A DNA stretch of 64,000 bases from Thauera carbonicopians (GCF_025699485.1 NZ_JANUXN010000003.1:124001-188000), one strand, 5' to 3'. Shown: positions 29,660 to 38,052, numbered from the stretch's first letter. A program made the numbers and translations. Notes: generated by a model not told the origin, from the letters alone.

Positions 29660-29840
29660 GGGAGTGATGCAGCGGTTTCGTGCCGGGCCGGCAGGTACGG
29701 CACCACATTCCGCAGCGCCCGCTCGATGTACTCGTCCTTTTCATCGACGGGCGCCACGTAATGCAGGGCGCGTGTTGCCGCTTCGATGCCGCCCAAGCGG
29801 GCGGCGATCCAGAGCGCCAGGTATTGCGACCTCGGCAGCG
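29656..29840 (-). pseudogene. Truncated 3' fragment of an unidentified gene
   Basis: The minus-strand frame ends at a stop 29656-29658 that overlaps the sbcC stop. It encodes about 60 residues of protein-like sequence (SQYLALWIAARLGGIEAAT, then DEKDEYIERALRNVVPYL). Upstream of about 29840 the frame runs into the antisense of the MocR remnant and loses its character. I do not recognise the family. It reads as the C-terminus of a gene whose 5' part was removed at a junction near 29840. Confidence 0.4.
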
Positions 29841-30934
29841 ATCTGCGGCTGGCGACGCCCGGCATGGTCGATCTCAACTACAGTGATCCGAGCGTGCCCG
29901 GGCAGGCCGGCCTGCTGCGCGATGCGTTGCGCCGGCTGGCTCGCGCGGGAGACCTGGAATCGGCGCTGCATTACCAGCCGCACGGAGGGCGGATGCACGA
30001 GCGGGCCATCGTGGCGCGCCACCTGCGCAGTCGCCAGCTACGGGTCGAAGCCGAACAGGTGGCAATCGTCGACGGCGCGCAGCACGGCCTCGCAGTGACC
30101 GTGATGGCCTTGCTGCGGCCGGGTGACGTGGTGGCGGTGGATGCGCTGACCTACCCGGGCTTCCGTGTGCTGGCCGACATGCGGGGGTTGGAACTGCTGC
30201 CCGTTCCCGTCGGCCCGCAGGGCACGGATGTGGATGCCTTGGCGCAGCTCTGCCGCACACGCCCGGTGCGCGCGGTGTACGCGATGCCCACGCTGCACAA
30301 CCCGCTGGGCTGCGTAATGGATGAAGCCGCGCGGCAACGGCTGGTGGCCGTGGCCCGTGCGCACGACCTGCTGCTGATCGAGGACGCCGCCTATGCCTTC
30401 CTCGTCGAGCAGCCTCCGCCGCCGCTGTTTCAACTGGCGCCCGAACGCACGATACACGTATCCAGCCTGTCCAAGAGCGTCGCCACCGGCCTGCGCTTCG
30501 GCTTCGTCGCGGCAGCACCGGCCCACATCCGTAGCATCGAGCGCGCCATCCGTGCGACGACGTCCAATACCCCCGGGGTGATGACCGCCATTGCCTGCGG
30601 CTGGATCGAGGACGGCACGGCCGCCCGCCTGGAAGTGCAAAAGCGCGAGGATGCCCGCCTGCGGCAGGCCATAGTTGCCGAGGTGCTGGCCGGGTTGCCG
30701 ATGGTGTGCCATCCCGATTCCTGTTTCGTATGGCTTCCACTCGGTCCCGAGTGTCGTGCGGATCAGGTTGCGGCGATGTTGAACGAGCAGGGAATTGCAG
30801 TATCCACTGCCGAACCCTTCGCTACGACCGTCCATGTTCCCAGCGCGCTGCGGCTGGCGCTGGGGTCGGTGGATGTGGGGAGCTTAAGGTGGGCGTTGGG
30901 GAGGGTGAGGGAAGGGGTGGAGTTGGGAATCTGA
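29786..30934 (+). pseudogene. MocR-type PLP-dependent regulator lacking its DNA-binding domain
   Basis: The frame encodes a fold-type I aminotransferase domain of the MocR/GntR group: GMVDLNYSDPSVPGQ at its start, YAMPTLHNPLGCVMDE, LLIEDAAYAF, and the PLP-lysine region VSSLSKSVATGLRFGF. Full MocR proteins carry an N-terminal ~100-residue winged helix; here nothing recognisable precedes the domain, and the upstream bases belong to another gene's remnant in the opposite sense. A 5' deletion is the simplest reading. A free-standing aminotransferase from ATG 29786 or an internal start is possible, but no ribosome site is evident. Confidence 0.6.
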
Positions 30935-31025
30935 TGGTTGTGCGTTGAGGCTGGAGCGTTCTTCAAACTTATGGTTGATTGCCTGCTTCCGACCTATTGC
31001 GGTCATTGGTGCCCGAGGAAAGCTG

Positions 31026-31724
31026 TCACTCAACGCCCAACAAAGCAACGCATGGAGGTGACTTGAAGGGCGGAACGGACAGTGAGGATTCAAATTTGAA
31101 ATCTGAGTACCTTGCGAGCCAACGCATCTTTTCTTGAACGGATGCACTCGCAGTGCTCGTACCCTCAATGAGGGCTTTAACTCTAGAAACCAAGGCTTCG
31201 GTTTCGTCAGGAGATTTGGCCACAAGGTAATCAACGAAGGCAAGGCCATCCTCCTCATGGAGAATTTGTAACTTCGAAGCATCGATCGTTGGATTCGCAA
31301 GCTCAAGCAAATTATCAGACACAACAATCCTAGGATATCGCGCCTGCAAGCTCTCTAGTTGATACGCCTCTATCATCCCTTTGCTAAACATGAATCGGTC
31401 TTTCACGAAATGCTTTCCAAATGTTACGCCGCCTCTACAAAGAAGGCCGTCCATTAGCAGGCCCTTTTGCCACTCAGCTATTGCGGAGAGAAATCCTGAA
31501 AACTCTGATAGATCAAAGGGACGACTAAAAACCACTGAATCTGAGAATTGAATTAAGCCAGCATCTAAATCCTTGCCAAAAATTAGCGATGCTCGGTTAT
31601 GGGCTTTATAAAGAATGTCAAGATATTTCGGACTATCCGAGGATTCGCAATCATGACGAACCATATCAGAAAAACCAAGTACATCAATAAATGCAACGAA
31701 ATGACTTGTTAGTTGCATTGGCAT
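31026..31724 (-). CDS. Nucleotide-cyclase-like protein of unknown function (island gene)
   Basis: A 232-residue soluble protein. The core resembles a class III nucleotide cyclase or GGDEF palm: HFVAFIDVLGFSDMV with Asp14, IQFSDSVVFS with Asp62 (48 residues later, near the spacing of the two metal Asp in class III cyclases), then LLCRGGVTFGK (97-103) and FSKGMIEAYQLES. I recognise these motifs from widespread uncharacterised proteins of variable genome regions; a cyclase activity is inferred, not shown. It starts 6 bases after the ParA-like gene (GGGG ribosome site inside that gene's end), so both are one operon. A+T content and codon use are far from the host average. Confidence 0.65.
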   Translation of the reverse strand: MPMQLTSHFVAFIDVLGFSDMVRHDCESSDSPKYLDILYKAHNRASLIFGKDLDAGLIQFSDSVVFSRPFDLSEFSGFLSAIAEWQKGLLMDGLLCRGGVTFGKHFVKDRFMFSKGMIEAYQLESLQARYPRIVVSDNLLELANPTIDASKLQILHEEDGLAFVDYLVAKSPDETEALVSRVKALIEGTSTASASVQEKMRWLARYSDFKFESSLSVPPFKSPPCVALLGVE

Positions 31725-31729
31725 ATTTT

Positions 31730-32791
31730 TTACCCCGCAAGCATTAGACGAGTCGCGAGTTGATTGAAACAGGTCTTATAGGTCGCCATGCGAGCTTCAG
31801 CATCAGTCCAGGTTCCGCCTGCCCATGCGACTCCAGATTCTGTGACTAGTGCAGTATCCTCACGCTGGACACCAAAAACAGGTTTCCCAACCTCTTGCAT
31901 AAGCGGTGCGAGTGTTCCGAAGTCAGGAATTTTGGTGGCAATAAGCTGATCCGTTGGAAACGGATAGAGATTGCGATCTGCTGTTGAGTGCTTCTGGAGC
32001 GCGGACGCCAAATAGGTATCCAGTTGTTCAGGTATACGCTTGATCCAGACGTCAAACCCTGGCTTTGGCTTACCCTTGTAGACTTTGAAGAACTGCGAAA
32101 TTGCGCCTAGGAATATCGGTTGCCCATGGCGGACCGGCAACGAGTAGCTGGTATATGTATCGCGTATCTGAGCATGCTCATCGAGCCACCGCCCAACAAT
32201 CGAAGAAAGAGTACGGATGGCTTGAACATTAAATCTATCAGGTGCAACCGGAACGAAAAACGCATCACACGCCAAGAAGAAGGTGCGCGTTAGTGCACCC
32301 GCGCTCGGTCCGAGGTCAATAAAAACTAAATGATAATTGCGCGCCTGGGCAAGTCTTGTAAGCATATCGCCGATCGCAACATACGTACGCATCAGGTTTG
32401 TCCGTGCCGCAAATCGTTGAGAATGCGCCTCTGCAATATCGTCCTCAATAGACGTTAGATCGACACTGCCACGTATTAAGTCAAGCCCTTCAGCAAGTTT
32501 GACCGTATTGATCGCATCTATATTAACTGCGGCAACCTCGCCCTCAATTCGAGGTTTTAATGCCTCTAGGATACTGGTGCCAGGAAGCTCCTGAATGACC
32601 CCAGTTCTCTCAGCTATTGCGTCGAGTTCTGCAATTACCCTTCCCAGGCAAAGCTCAGTGAGGTTGCACTGTGGGTCAGCATCGACTAGCAAGACACGCT
32701 TGCCTGAAGATGCGAGAAGATGTGCGAGGTTGAAGGTTGTGGTTGTCTTTGAAACACCACCTTTATGATTGTAGAGCGTCACTATGGGCAT
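31730..32791 (-). CDS. ParA-like ATPase (island gene)
   Basis: A 353-residue deviant-Walker ATPase: HKGGVSKTTTTFNLAHLLA (Lys10 and Lys15), VDADPQCNLTELCLG, and FIDLGPSAGALTRTFFLACD. The N-terminal ~220 residues form the ParA/MinD fold; the C-terminal ~130 residues (GKPKPGFDVWIKRIPEQ onward) are not typical of plasmid ParA. No parB, parS-like repeats, replication gene or transfer gene is nearby, so partition is unlikely. It is in an AT-rich block and directly precedes the cyclase-like gene. A switch-like membrane- or nucleic-acid-associated ATPase is the most that can be said. Confidence 0.8.
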   Translation of the reverse strand: MPIVTLYNHKGGVSKTTTTFNLAHLLASSGKRVLLVDADPQCNLTELCLGRVIAELDAIAERTGVIQELPGTSILEALKPRIEGEVAAVNIDAINTVKLAEGLDLIRGSVDLTSIEDDIAEAHSQRFAARTNLMRTYVAIGDMLTRLAQARNYHLVFIDLGPSAGALTRTFFLACDAFFVPVAPDRFNVQAIRTLSSIVGRWLDEHAQIRDTYTSYSLPVRHGQPIFLGAISQFFKVYKGKPKPGFDVWIKRIPEQLDTYLASALQKHSTADRNLYPFPTDQLIATKIPDFGTLAPLMQEVGKPVFGVQREDTALVTESGVAWAGGTWTDAEARMATYKTCFNQLATRLMLAG

Positions 32792-32860
32792 AAATGGCCT
32801 TTACGAAAGCTAGTGCAAGGGGTTCACATCCTGTGGAACTAAATAATATTGCGTCGATGC

Positions 32861-32888
32861 ATTATGGATATATGAGATCTATTTACAA
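32861..32888 (-). promoter_or_regulatory. Possible promoter of the ParA-cyclase pair
   Basis: On the minus strand TTGTAA (32888-32883) and CATAAT (32866-32861) are separated by 16 bp in a strongly AT-rich stretch, 70 bases before the ParA-like start. This is in the 267-bp gap up to the PIN-like gene; nothing else is seen there. Confidence 0.4.
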
Positions 32889-33058
32889 ATATTGAATAAT
32901 GCGCGAGCTAACTAAGCCCCAAAATCTGGCAGTGAGCTACAGTCCAGCAACGGACCTCGCAAGCGGTTATATCGAAAGAATGGAACGTAATAGCGAGGGT
33001 CAGCTTCTGGCGGTAAGCAGTCATCTCTTCCATCTACACTATTCATTGTAAACGTCCG

Positions 33059-33706
33059 CTACTCCGCCATCGCGTAAACAATCCGCTCACCATCCGTTTT
33101 CACCAAACCACGCTTCACCAGCTCTGAACAAACCATATCGACCGTCGATGCGGGCACATCCTTGCCGAGCTTCGCTTGGATCGTGCTGTGCAGCGTGCTC
33201 AGCCTGCTAGGTTTTGCCTTTTTCATCGCGATCAGCTGAACAATGGCCTGTGAGCAGAGCTCATCGAATCTTTCTGTATTCAGATTGCCGCGCTCGCCTT
33301 GAGAAATGCCTACTGCGGCTGAGGAAGAGACAGCAGTGCGGAAGCAGGCCATCTCCTCTATGGAAGGCGAGCGCGCCGAGAAAATCTTCCGAGCTTTCAG
33401 ATGCTGGATCAGCGGATCGAAGCCCGTGTCCTTCGAGATGATGTGAAAGAAGCCGCTTGGATCTTCTGCTGCGAGCCGGCCGAGATGAAAGGCCATATGG
33501 AAGTCCAGCGCGTTCGTACCAGGCGTTTCGAGCATGACGTATTCACCGCGCGTGCCGAGCTGCTGCATTGCAAGTACGAGCTCGACCGGGAGCTTGGTGT
33601 TCTTGGGACCGAGGAAGACGATGACGCGGAAATGCTCGTCCTTGACCAAGTCGAGCGACTTGACATGAACGTTCTCGAAATCGATCAGGACGTAGTTGGT
33701 GCGCAA
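33059..33706 (-). CDS. PIN-like (NYN-type) protein with C-terminal winged-helix-like region
   Basis: A 215-residue protein. The N-terminal ~120 residues match the PIN-like fold: RTNYVLIDFENVHVKSLDLV with the first Asp, then ETPGTNALDFHMAFHLG and FHIISKDTGFDPLIQHLKA. The C-terminal ~70 residues (STLHSTIQAKLGKDVPASTVDMV) look like a winged helix. The best start is TTG at 33706, giving MRTNYVLIDFENV with GGAG 6 bases upstream; a GTG 13 codons earlier adds an unsupported prefix. A nuclease acting on RNA is likely by family. G+C is lower than the flanks; it borders the ParA/cyclase island. Confidence 0.72.
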   Translation of the reverse strand: MRTNYVLIDFENVHVKSLDLVKDEHFRVIVFLGPKNTKLPVELVLAMQQLGTRGEYVMLETPGTNALDFHMAFHLGRLAAEDPSGFFHIISKDTGFDPLIQHLKARKIFSARSPSIEEMACFRTAVSSSAAVGISQGERGNLNTERFDELCSQAIVQLIAMKKAKPSRLSTLHSTIQAKLGKDVPASTVDMVCSELVKRGLVKTDGERIVYAMAE

Positions 33707-34008
33707 CAGGTGCTCCAGACGTGTCGGATGGCCGAGGCAGTTCACTGCCTGGGCAGCAACAGCGGGTCATGCTTGCAGTATCTGTAGTGGATGCTTTGCC
33801 GTCATGGGAATATTGACGGGGTATGAGGCATGGTTCTCACGTGCGAGCGAAATCGGCGGCCACGTTTGCCGCAGCCTTTGTTTGATCCCGCGTTCGTGCG
33901 ATTTTGCGCTGGCCCCCAAGCCCCCCGATTTGTAGAATCGCCCCTTCCCCCGCGCCAGCGCCGCAGGACCGGGCGCCGTGCCTAAAAGACCAGAAACGGA
34001 GACATCCC
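33707..34008. other. Intergenic region between the island and the TRAP operon
   Basis: About 300 bases separate the divergent PIN-like and dctP genes. It must hold the TRAP promoter, but no convincing -35/-10 or -24/-12 pair and no repeat marking the island's edge is visible. Composition returns to high G+C from about 33840 onward. Confidence 0.4.
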
Positions 34009-35040
34009 ATGCAGAAACGCCGCTTCACCGCCCTTATCGCCGGTCTGTTCGCTTCGGCTGCGCTCGGCCTGTCGATGCCGGCCACGGCTCAGCAGTACAA
34101 GGACGAATACAACCTGTCGACGGTGCTCGGCGACGCCTTCCCGTGGGGCTGGGGCGCGCAGCGCTGGGCCGATCTGGTGGCCGAGAAGACCGAAGGGCGG
34201 ATCAAGATCAAGGTCTATCCGGGTACGTCGCTGGTGTCGGGCGACCAGACCAAGGAATTCACCGCGCTGCGCCAGGGCATCATCGACATGGCGGTGGGCT
34301 CGACGATCAACTGGTCGCCGCAGGTGAAGGAGCTGAACCTGTTCGCGCTGCCCTTCCTGATGCCGGACCACAAGGCGATCGATGCGCTGACCCAGGGCCG
34401 TGTCGGCGCCAAGATGTTCGAGATCCTGGCCGCACGCGACGTGGTGCCGCTGGCCTGGGGCGAGAACGGTTTCCGCGAGGTGTCGAACTCGAAGAAGCCG
34501 ATCCGCACGCCCGAGGACGTGAAGGGCATGAAGGTGCGGGTGGTCGGTTCGCCGCTGTTCCTGGCGACCTTCAATGCGCTCGGTGCCAACCCCACGCAGA
34601 TGAGCTGGGCTGACGCTCAGCCGGCGATGGCGACGGGCGCGGTCGATGGCCAGGAGAACCCGCTGGCGGTGTTCAACGCCGCCAAGCTGCACACCGTCGG
34701 CCAGAAGCACCTGACGCTGTGGGGCTACGTTGCCGACCCGCTGATCTTCGTGGTCAACAAGAAGGTGTGGAACAGCTGGACCGAGGCCGACCGCAGGCTG
34801 GTTGCGGAGGCGGCACAGCAGGCCGCCACCGAGGAGATCGCCCGCGCCCGCGCCGGCATTTCGGCGGGCGATGAATCGCTGCTGAAGGAGATCGAGGCCA
34901 ATGGCGTGTCGGTGGTGCGCCTGAGCGATGCCGAGCGCGACGCTTTCCGCCAGGCGACGGCCGGGGTGTACAAGGAATGGGCCGGCCGCGTCGGTGGCGA
35001 CCTGGTCAAGCAGGCCGAGGAAGACATCGCCAAGCGCTGA
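34009..35040 (+). CDS. dctP: TRAP transporter substrate-binding protein, DctP type
   Basis: A 343-residue periplasmic protein with signal peptide (MQKRRFTALIAGLFASAALGLSMPATAQ). DctP landmarks are present: FTALRQGIIDMAVGS, LPFLMPDHKAIDAL, MKVRVVGSPLFLATFNALGANPTQMSWADA and GAVDGQENPLAVF, with the ligand-carboxylate arginine in KVRVVGSP. It captures an organic acid (dicarboxylate or similar; not resolvable) for the DctQM membrane pair. First gene of dctPQM; a terminator-like structure follows. Confidence 0.95.
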   Translation: MQKRRFTALIAGLFASAALGLSMPATAQQYKDEYNLSTVLGDAFPWGWGAQRWADLVAEKTEGRIKIKVYPGTSLVSGDQTKEFTALRQGIIDMAVGSTINWSPQVKELNLFALPFLMPDHKAIDALTQGRVGAKMFEILAARDVVPLAWGENGFREVSNSKKPIRTPEDVKGMKVRVVGSPLFLATFNALGANPTQMSWADAQPAMATGAVDGQENPLAVFNAAKLHTVGQKHLTLWGYVADPLIFVVNKKVWNSWTEADRRLVAEAAQQAATEEIARARAGISAGDESLLKEIEANGVSVVRLSDAERDAFRQATAGVYKEWAGRVGGDLVKQAEEDIAKR

Positions 35041-35047
35041 GTGCAGT

Positions 35048-35120
35048 CCCGGCTTTGCCGGGCTGATGTGCGGCCAGCTTCGTCCCGTTCGGGGCGGACG
35101 CTGGCCGCATGATTTTTTCC
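35048..35120 (+). terminator. Attenuator-like structure between dctP and dctQ
   Basis: A small hairpin CCCGGC-TTT-GCCGGG (35048-35062) is followed by a 10-bp stem TGCGGCCAGC / GCTGGCCGCA (35069-35109) and, four bases later, TTTTTT. This looks like a leaky intrinsic terminator allowing more binding protein than membrane subunit. Confidence 0.7.
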
Positions 35121-35144
35121 ATTGTTGATGGACCGTTTCACACC

Positions 35145-35642
35145 ATGAGTATCGAAGTAGAAGTGCCGCCTGCCGAGGCAGAGGCCGCCGCCCCGCCGTC
35201 CTATACGATCGAGCAGATCCTGACCGGCATCGCCATGGCGCTGATCGTGCTGGTCACTTTCGGCAACGTGCTGGTGCGCTACTTCACCTCGCAGTCCTTC
35301 GCGGCGACCGAGGAGTTCTCGATCGCGCTGATGATCGTGGTTGCCTTTCTCGGTTCCTCGGTGGCCTTTGCCTTCGACCGTCACATCCGCGTGAGCTTTT
35401 TCGTCGAGCGCATGTCGCCGCGGGCGCGGATCTTTTTCGACTGGCTGGCCTTCGCCGCCACGGCCGGCCTGTTCGCCTTCATCGCCGTCTATGCCGGGCT
35501 GCTGACCTGGGACCAGTACCGTTTCGAGGAAACCTCGCCGGCGCTCGGGGTGCCGCAGTGGTGGTACACGGTGTGGATGCCGGTGCTGTCGGCGACGCTG
35601 GTGCTGCGCCTGGTGGTGAACCGCCTGCGGAGGCAGGCATGA
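35145..35642 (+). CDS. dctQ: TRAP transporter small permease, DctQ type
   Basis: A 165-residue protein with four membrane helices (about 22-44, 58-78, 98-118, 138-156), the DctQ pattern, including VRYFTSQSFAATEEFSIALMI. ATG at 35145 is chosen because an earlier in-frame ATG (35109) lies inside the intercistronic terminator-like structure. It overlaps dctM by 4 bases (ATGA). It bridges binding protein and large permease in the inner membrane. Confidence 0.92.
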   Translation: MSIEVEVPPAEAEAAAPPSYTIEQILTGIAMALIVLVTFGNVLVRYFTSQSFAATEEFSIALMIVVAFLGSSVAFAFDRHIRVSFFVERMSPRARIFFDWLAFAATAGLFAFIAVYAGLLTWDQYRFEETSPALGVPQWWYTVWMPVLSATLVLRLVVNRLRRQA

Positions 35643-36922
35643 CCGGCACGGTACTGATCGGGCTGTTCATGCTCCTGCTGGTGGCCGGCGTGCCGCTGGC
35701 CGTGGGGCTGGGGGTGGCGAGCGTGGTCGTGCTGGCGATGGCGGGCTTCGACCAGCTCGCGGTGCCGACCAACATCTACGCCGGCATCGCCAAGTATCCC
35801 TTGCTGGCGATTCCGATGTTCGTGCTGGCCGGCATGATCTTCGAGCGTTCCGGCGTGGCCGTGCGGCTGGTGAGGTTCGTCACCGCCATCGTCGGTGAGT
35901 GGACGGGCTCGCTCGCGGTGGTGGCGGTGCTGGTGTCGATGCTGCTGGGCGGCGTGTCAGGCTCCGGTCCGGCCGACGCGGCGGCGGTGGCGGCGGTGAT
36001 GCTGCCGTCGATGGTGGCGCGCGGCTATCCCAAGGGTTTCTCGGCCGGCCTGATCGCGGCCTCGGGTTCGACCGCGATCGTGACGCCGCCTTCGGTGGCG
36101 CTGATCGTCTATAGCGTGATGGTGCCGGCCGCGACCGTGCCGGCGCTGTTCGCCGCCGGCCTGTTCCCGGGCATGCTCGCGGCGCTGAGCCTGCTGCTGC
36201 CGGCGATCCTGATCAGCCGCAAGTACGGCTTCGGCCGCGGCTACAAGGCCGAGCGGCCGCCGCTGGGCAAGAGCTTCATCGATGCGATCTGGGGCCTGCT
36301 GGCGCCGGTGGTGATCCTCGGCGGGCTGCGCACCGGCTTGTTCACGCCGACCGAGGCGGCGGTAGTGGCGGTGGCCTACGGCATCTTCGTCGGCATGGTG
36401 GTGTATCGCACCATCAATCTGAAAGGGCTGTTCCGCATCATGGTCGATGCCGGCGAATTGTCGGCGGTGGTGATGATGGTCATCGGCATCGCCTCGGTGT
36501 TCGCCTGGGCGGGCAATACGCTGGGCATTTTCGATGTCGCCGCCAGGGCGCTGGTCGGGCTGCATTCGAGCGAATGGCTGATGCTGGTGTCGATCAACCT
36601 GCTGCTGCTGGTGGCGGGGATGTTCCTCGACGCGATCTCGATCTTCCTGATCCTGCTGCCCATCTTGGTGCCGATCGCGGTGGCGATGGGCTGGGATCTG
36701 GTGTGGTTCGGCGTGATGATGACGATCAACCTCGCCATCGGCCAGTTCACGCCGCCGATGGCGGTGTCGCTGATGATCACCTCGCGCATCGCTGGCATCG
36801 GCATGGAGGAGACTTTCCGCTGGGTGACCTGGCTGGTGGTGGCGATGCTGGGCGCGCTGACGCTGATGGTGGTGTTCCCGCAGATTGCGCTGTGGCTGCC
36901 CGGCAGGCTGGGCTACCTCTGA
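35639..36922 (+). CDS. dctM: TRAP transporter large permease, DctM type
   Basis: A 427-residue multi-helix permease. Conserved pieces include PLLAIPMFVLAGMIFERSGV, GGVSGSGPADAAAVAAVM, AASGSTAIVTPPSVALIVYS and GMFLDAISIFLILLPILVPIA, all typical of DctM in the ion-transporter superfamily. It performs Na+-coupled uptake with DctP and DctQ. Its start overlaps the dctQ stop. Confidence 0.96.
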   Translation: MTGTVLIGLFMLLLVAGVPLAVGLGVASVVVLAMAGFDQLAVPTNIYAGIAKYPLLAIPMFVLAGMIFERSGVAVRLVRFVTAIVGEWTGSLAVVAVLVSMLLGGVSGSGPADAAAVAAVMLPSMVARGYPKGFSAGLIAASGSTAIVTPPSVALIVYSVMVPAATVPALFAAGLFPGMLAALSLLLPAILISRKYGFGRGYKAERPPLGKSFIDAIWGLLAPVVILGGLRTGLFTPTEAAVVAVAYGIFVGMVVYRTINLKGLFRIMVDAGELSAVVMMVIGIASVFAWAGNTLGIFDVAARALVGLHSSEWLMLVSINLLLLVAGMFLDAISIFLILLPILVPIAVAMGWDLVWFGVMMTINLAIGQFTPPMAVSLMITSRIAGIGMEETFRWVTWLVVAMLGALTLMVVFPQIALWLPGRLGYL

Positions 36923-36938
36923 TCTGAGCCGAAACGGG

Positions 36939-36957
36939 CGCCGCGCTCAGCGCGGCG
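36939..36957. terminator. Bidirectional hairpin between dctM and the DUF799 gene
   Basis: CGCCGCGC-TCA-GCGCGGCG is a perfect 8-bp stem with a 3-base loop lying 17 bases after dctM and overlapping the 3' end of the convergent lipoprotein gene. No T-run is seen. Confidence 0.5.
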
Positions 36958-37636
36958 TCGCTTCCAGTTCGTATCTCGGCGAGCGCGGGCCGTACAGGAT
37001 GCCGTTGGGCATGCCGGCCGACAGCAGGCGGTGGCTGGCGATGCCGGCGATCGGGTGCGAACGGTTGGTGGTGGTTTCGATGATCTGATTGACCACTGCC
37101 GTGATGAGCATGCCGATCAGGCCGCCGCCGGAGTCGCGGCCTTCGGCGCTCGAGGCGGTCGCCGAGCCTTGCCACAGCGTCTGTTCCGAGCGCAGGTCGA
37201 TCAGGCGGGCCTGCGCCGTGACGCGGCTTTCGCTGGCGAGCACGGAATAGCTGGTGCCGTACTGTTCGATGTTGATGTACAGCGCCGCGTCGGCACCGAA
37301 GATTTCGTGCAGCTTGGCCAGCGGCACGCCGTGCATCTCGCCCGGGTTGTGCAGGCCGTTCTGCTGGAAGGTTTCGTCGACCAGGCTGACCGGGAACACG
37401 TAGTAGCCCGATTCCGCCAGCGGCATCGTGACCTGCGACAACATGCTGTAGGTGGCTTCGACCTCCATCGAGCCGTTGAGCGGCGGCAGTACCAGGATCG
37501 AAGCGGGCCGGCTCTGCCTGAAGGCCGAATAGTCGTAGCTGGCCTGTTGCGTGGCGCAGCCGGTGGTGAGCAAGGCGGCGAATGCGGCGATGAGGCCGGC
37601 CTTCAGGCGAAGGCGGCCGGCTGTCGTGGGGTGCAT
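36947..37636 (-). CDS. DUF799 / GNA1162-like lipoprotein
   Basis: A 229-residue putative lipoprotein (signal ending LLTTGCATQ). The body SILVLPPLNGSMEVEATYSMLSQVTMPLAESGYYVFP matches the GNA1162/DUF799 family, whose fold resembles TolB/LpoB-like proteins. Its partners are fixed across proteobacteria: CsgG-like, DUF4810, DUF799, as here in that order. The three may form a periplasm-facing outer-membrane assembly of unknown cargo. ATG at 37636 chosen; a GTG at 37651 overlaps the upstream gene's stop. Confidence 0.87.
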   Translation of the reverse strand: MHPTTAGRLRLKAGLIAAFAALLTTGCATQQASYDYSAFRQSRPASILVLPPLNGSMEVEATYSMLSQVTMPLAESGYYVFPVSLVDETFQQNGLHNPGEMHGVPLAKLHEIFGADAALYINIEQYGTSYSVLASESRVTAQARLIDLRSEQTLWQGSATASSAEGRDSGGGLIGMLITAVVNQIIETTTNRSHPIAGIASHRLLSAGMPNGILYGPRSPRYELEATPR

Positions 37637-37647
37637 CGGTCGGGATC

Positions 37648-38022
37648 TCACTCGGATTTGGTCGCCTTGCGCATCAGGAAGTCCATGTAGGCGGCGCTTT
37701 CCGGATACAGGGTCTTTTCGGCCTCGAAATGCTGCAGCATCTGGTCGGGTTGTTCGCTTTCGGCGTACAGGATGCCCAGGTGCGCGTGGTAGCCCGGCGA
37801 CACCGGCAGGCTTTTGGCGCGGGCCTTTTCCAGCCCGGCCTCGAGCGCGGCGAGCTGTTCCTGCGGACCCAGTTCCTTGGTGAAGTGGCCGTACAGCGCG
37901 GGCTGGTATTCGCCCCAGTAGTAAAGCGGGTGATAGGTGTTGCTGCTGGTGCAGCCGGCGAGCAGCAACAGGCTTGCGGCCGGCAGCGCGGCCGCGAGGC
38001 GGGTGAGGGCGTGAGACTTCAT
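37648..38022 (-). CDS. DUF4810 lipoprotein
   Basis: A 124-residue lipoprotein with lipobox LLLLAGCTSS. The mature part opens NTYHPLYYWGEYQPALYGHF and contains tetratricopeptide-like helices (EQLAALEAGLEKARAK, LGILYAESEQPDQMLQHFEAEK), the DUF4810 pattern. It lies between the CsgG-like and DUF799 genes with short gaps, so all three are one transcript. Confidence 0.88.
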   Translation of the reverse strand: MKSHALTRLAAALPAASLLLLAGCTSSNTYHPLYYWGEYQPALYGHFTKELGPQEQLAALEAGLEKARAKSLPVSPGYHAHLGILYAESEQPDQMLQHFEAEKTLYPESAAYMDFLMRKATKSE

Positions 38023-38052
38023 TGCTGGCCTGGCCGTCGTGGAGGCGACGGA

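Noticed and set aside
31035-31041. GCCCAAC resembling an integron attC end
   Set aside because: It lies in the 3' coding end of the cyclase-like gene and no matching partner or palindromic fold follows.
31026-32791. Plasmid partition locus
   Set aside because: ParA-like ATPase present, but no ParB, centromere-like repeats or replication gene nearby.
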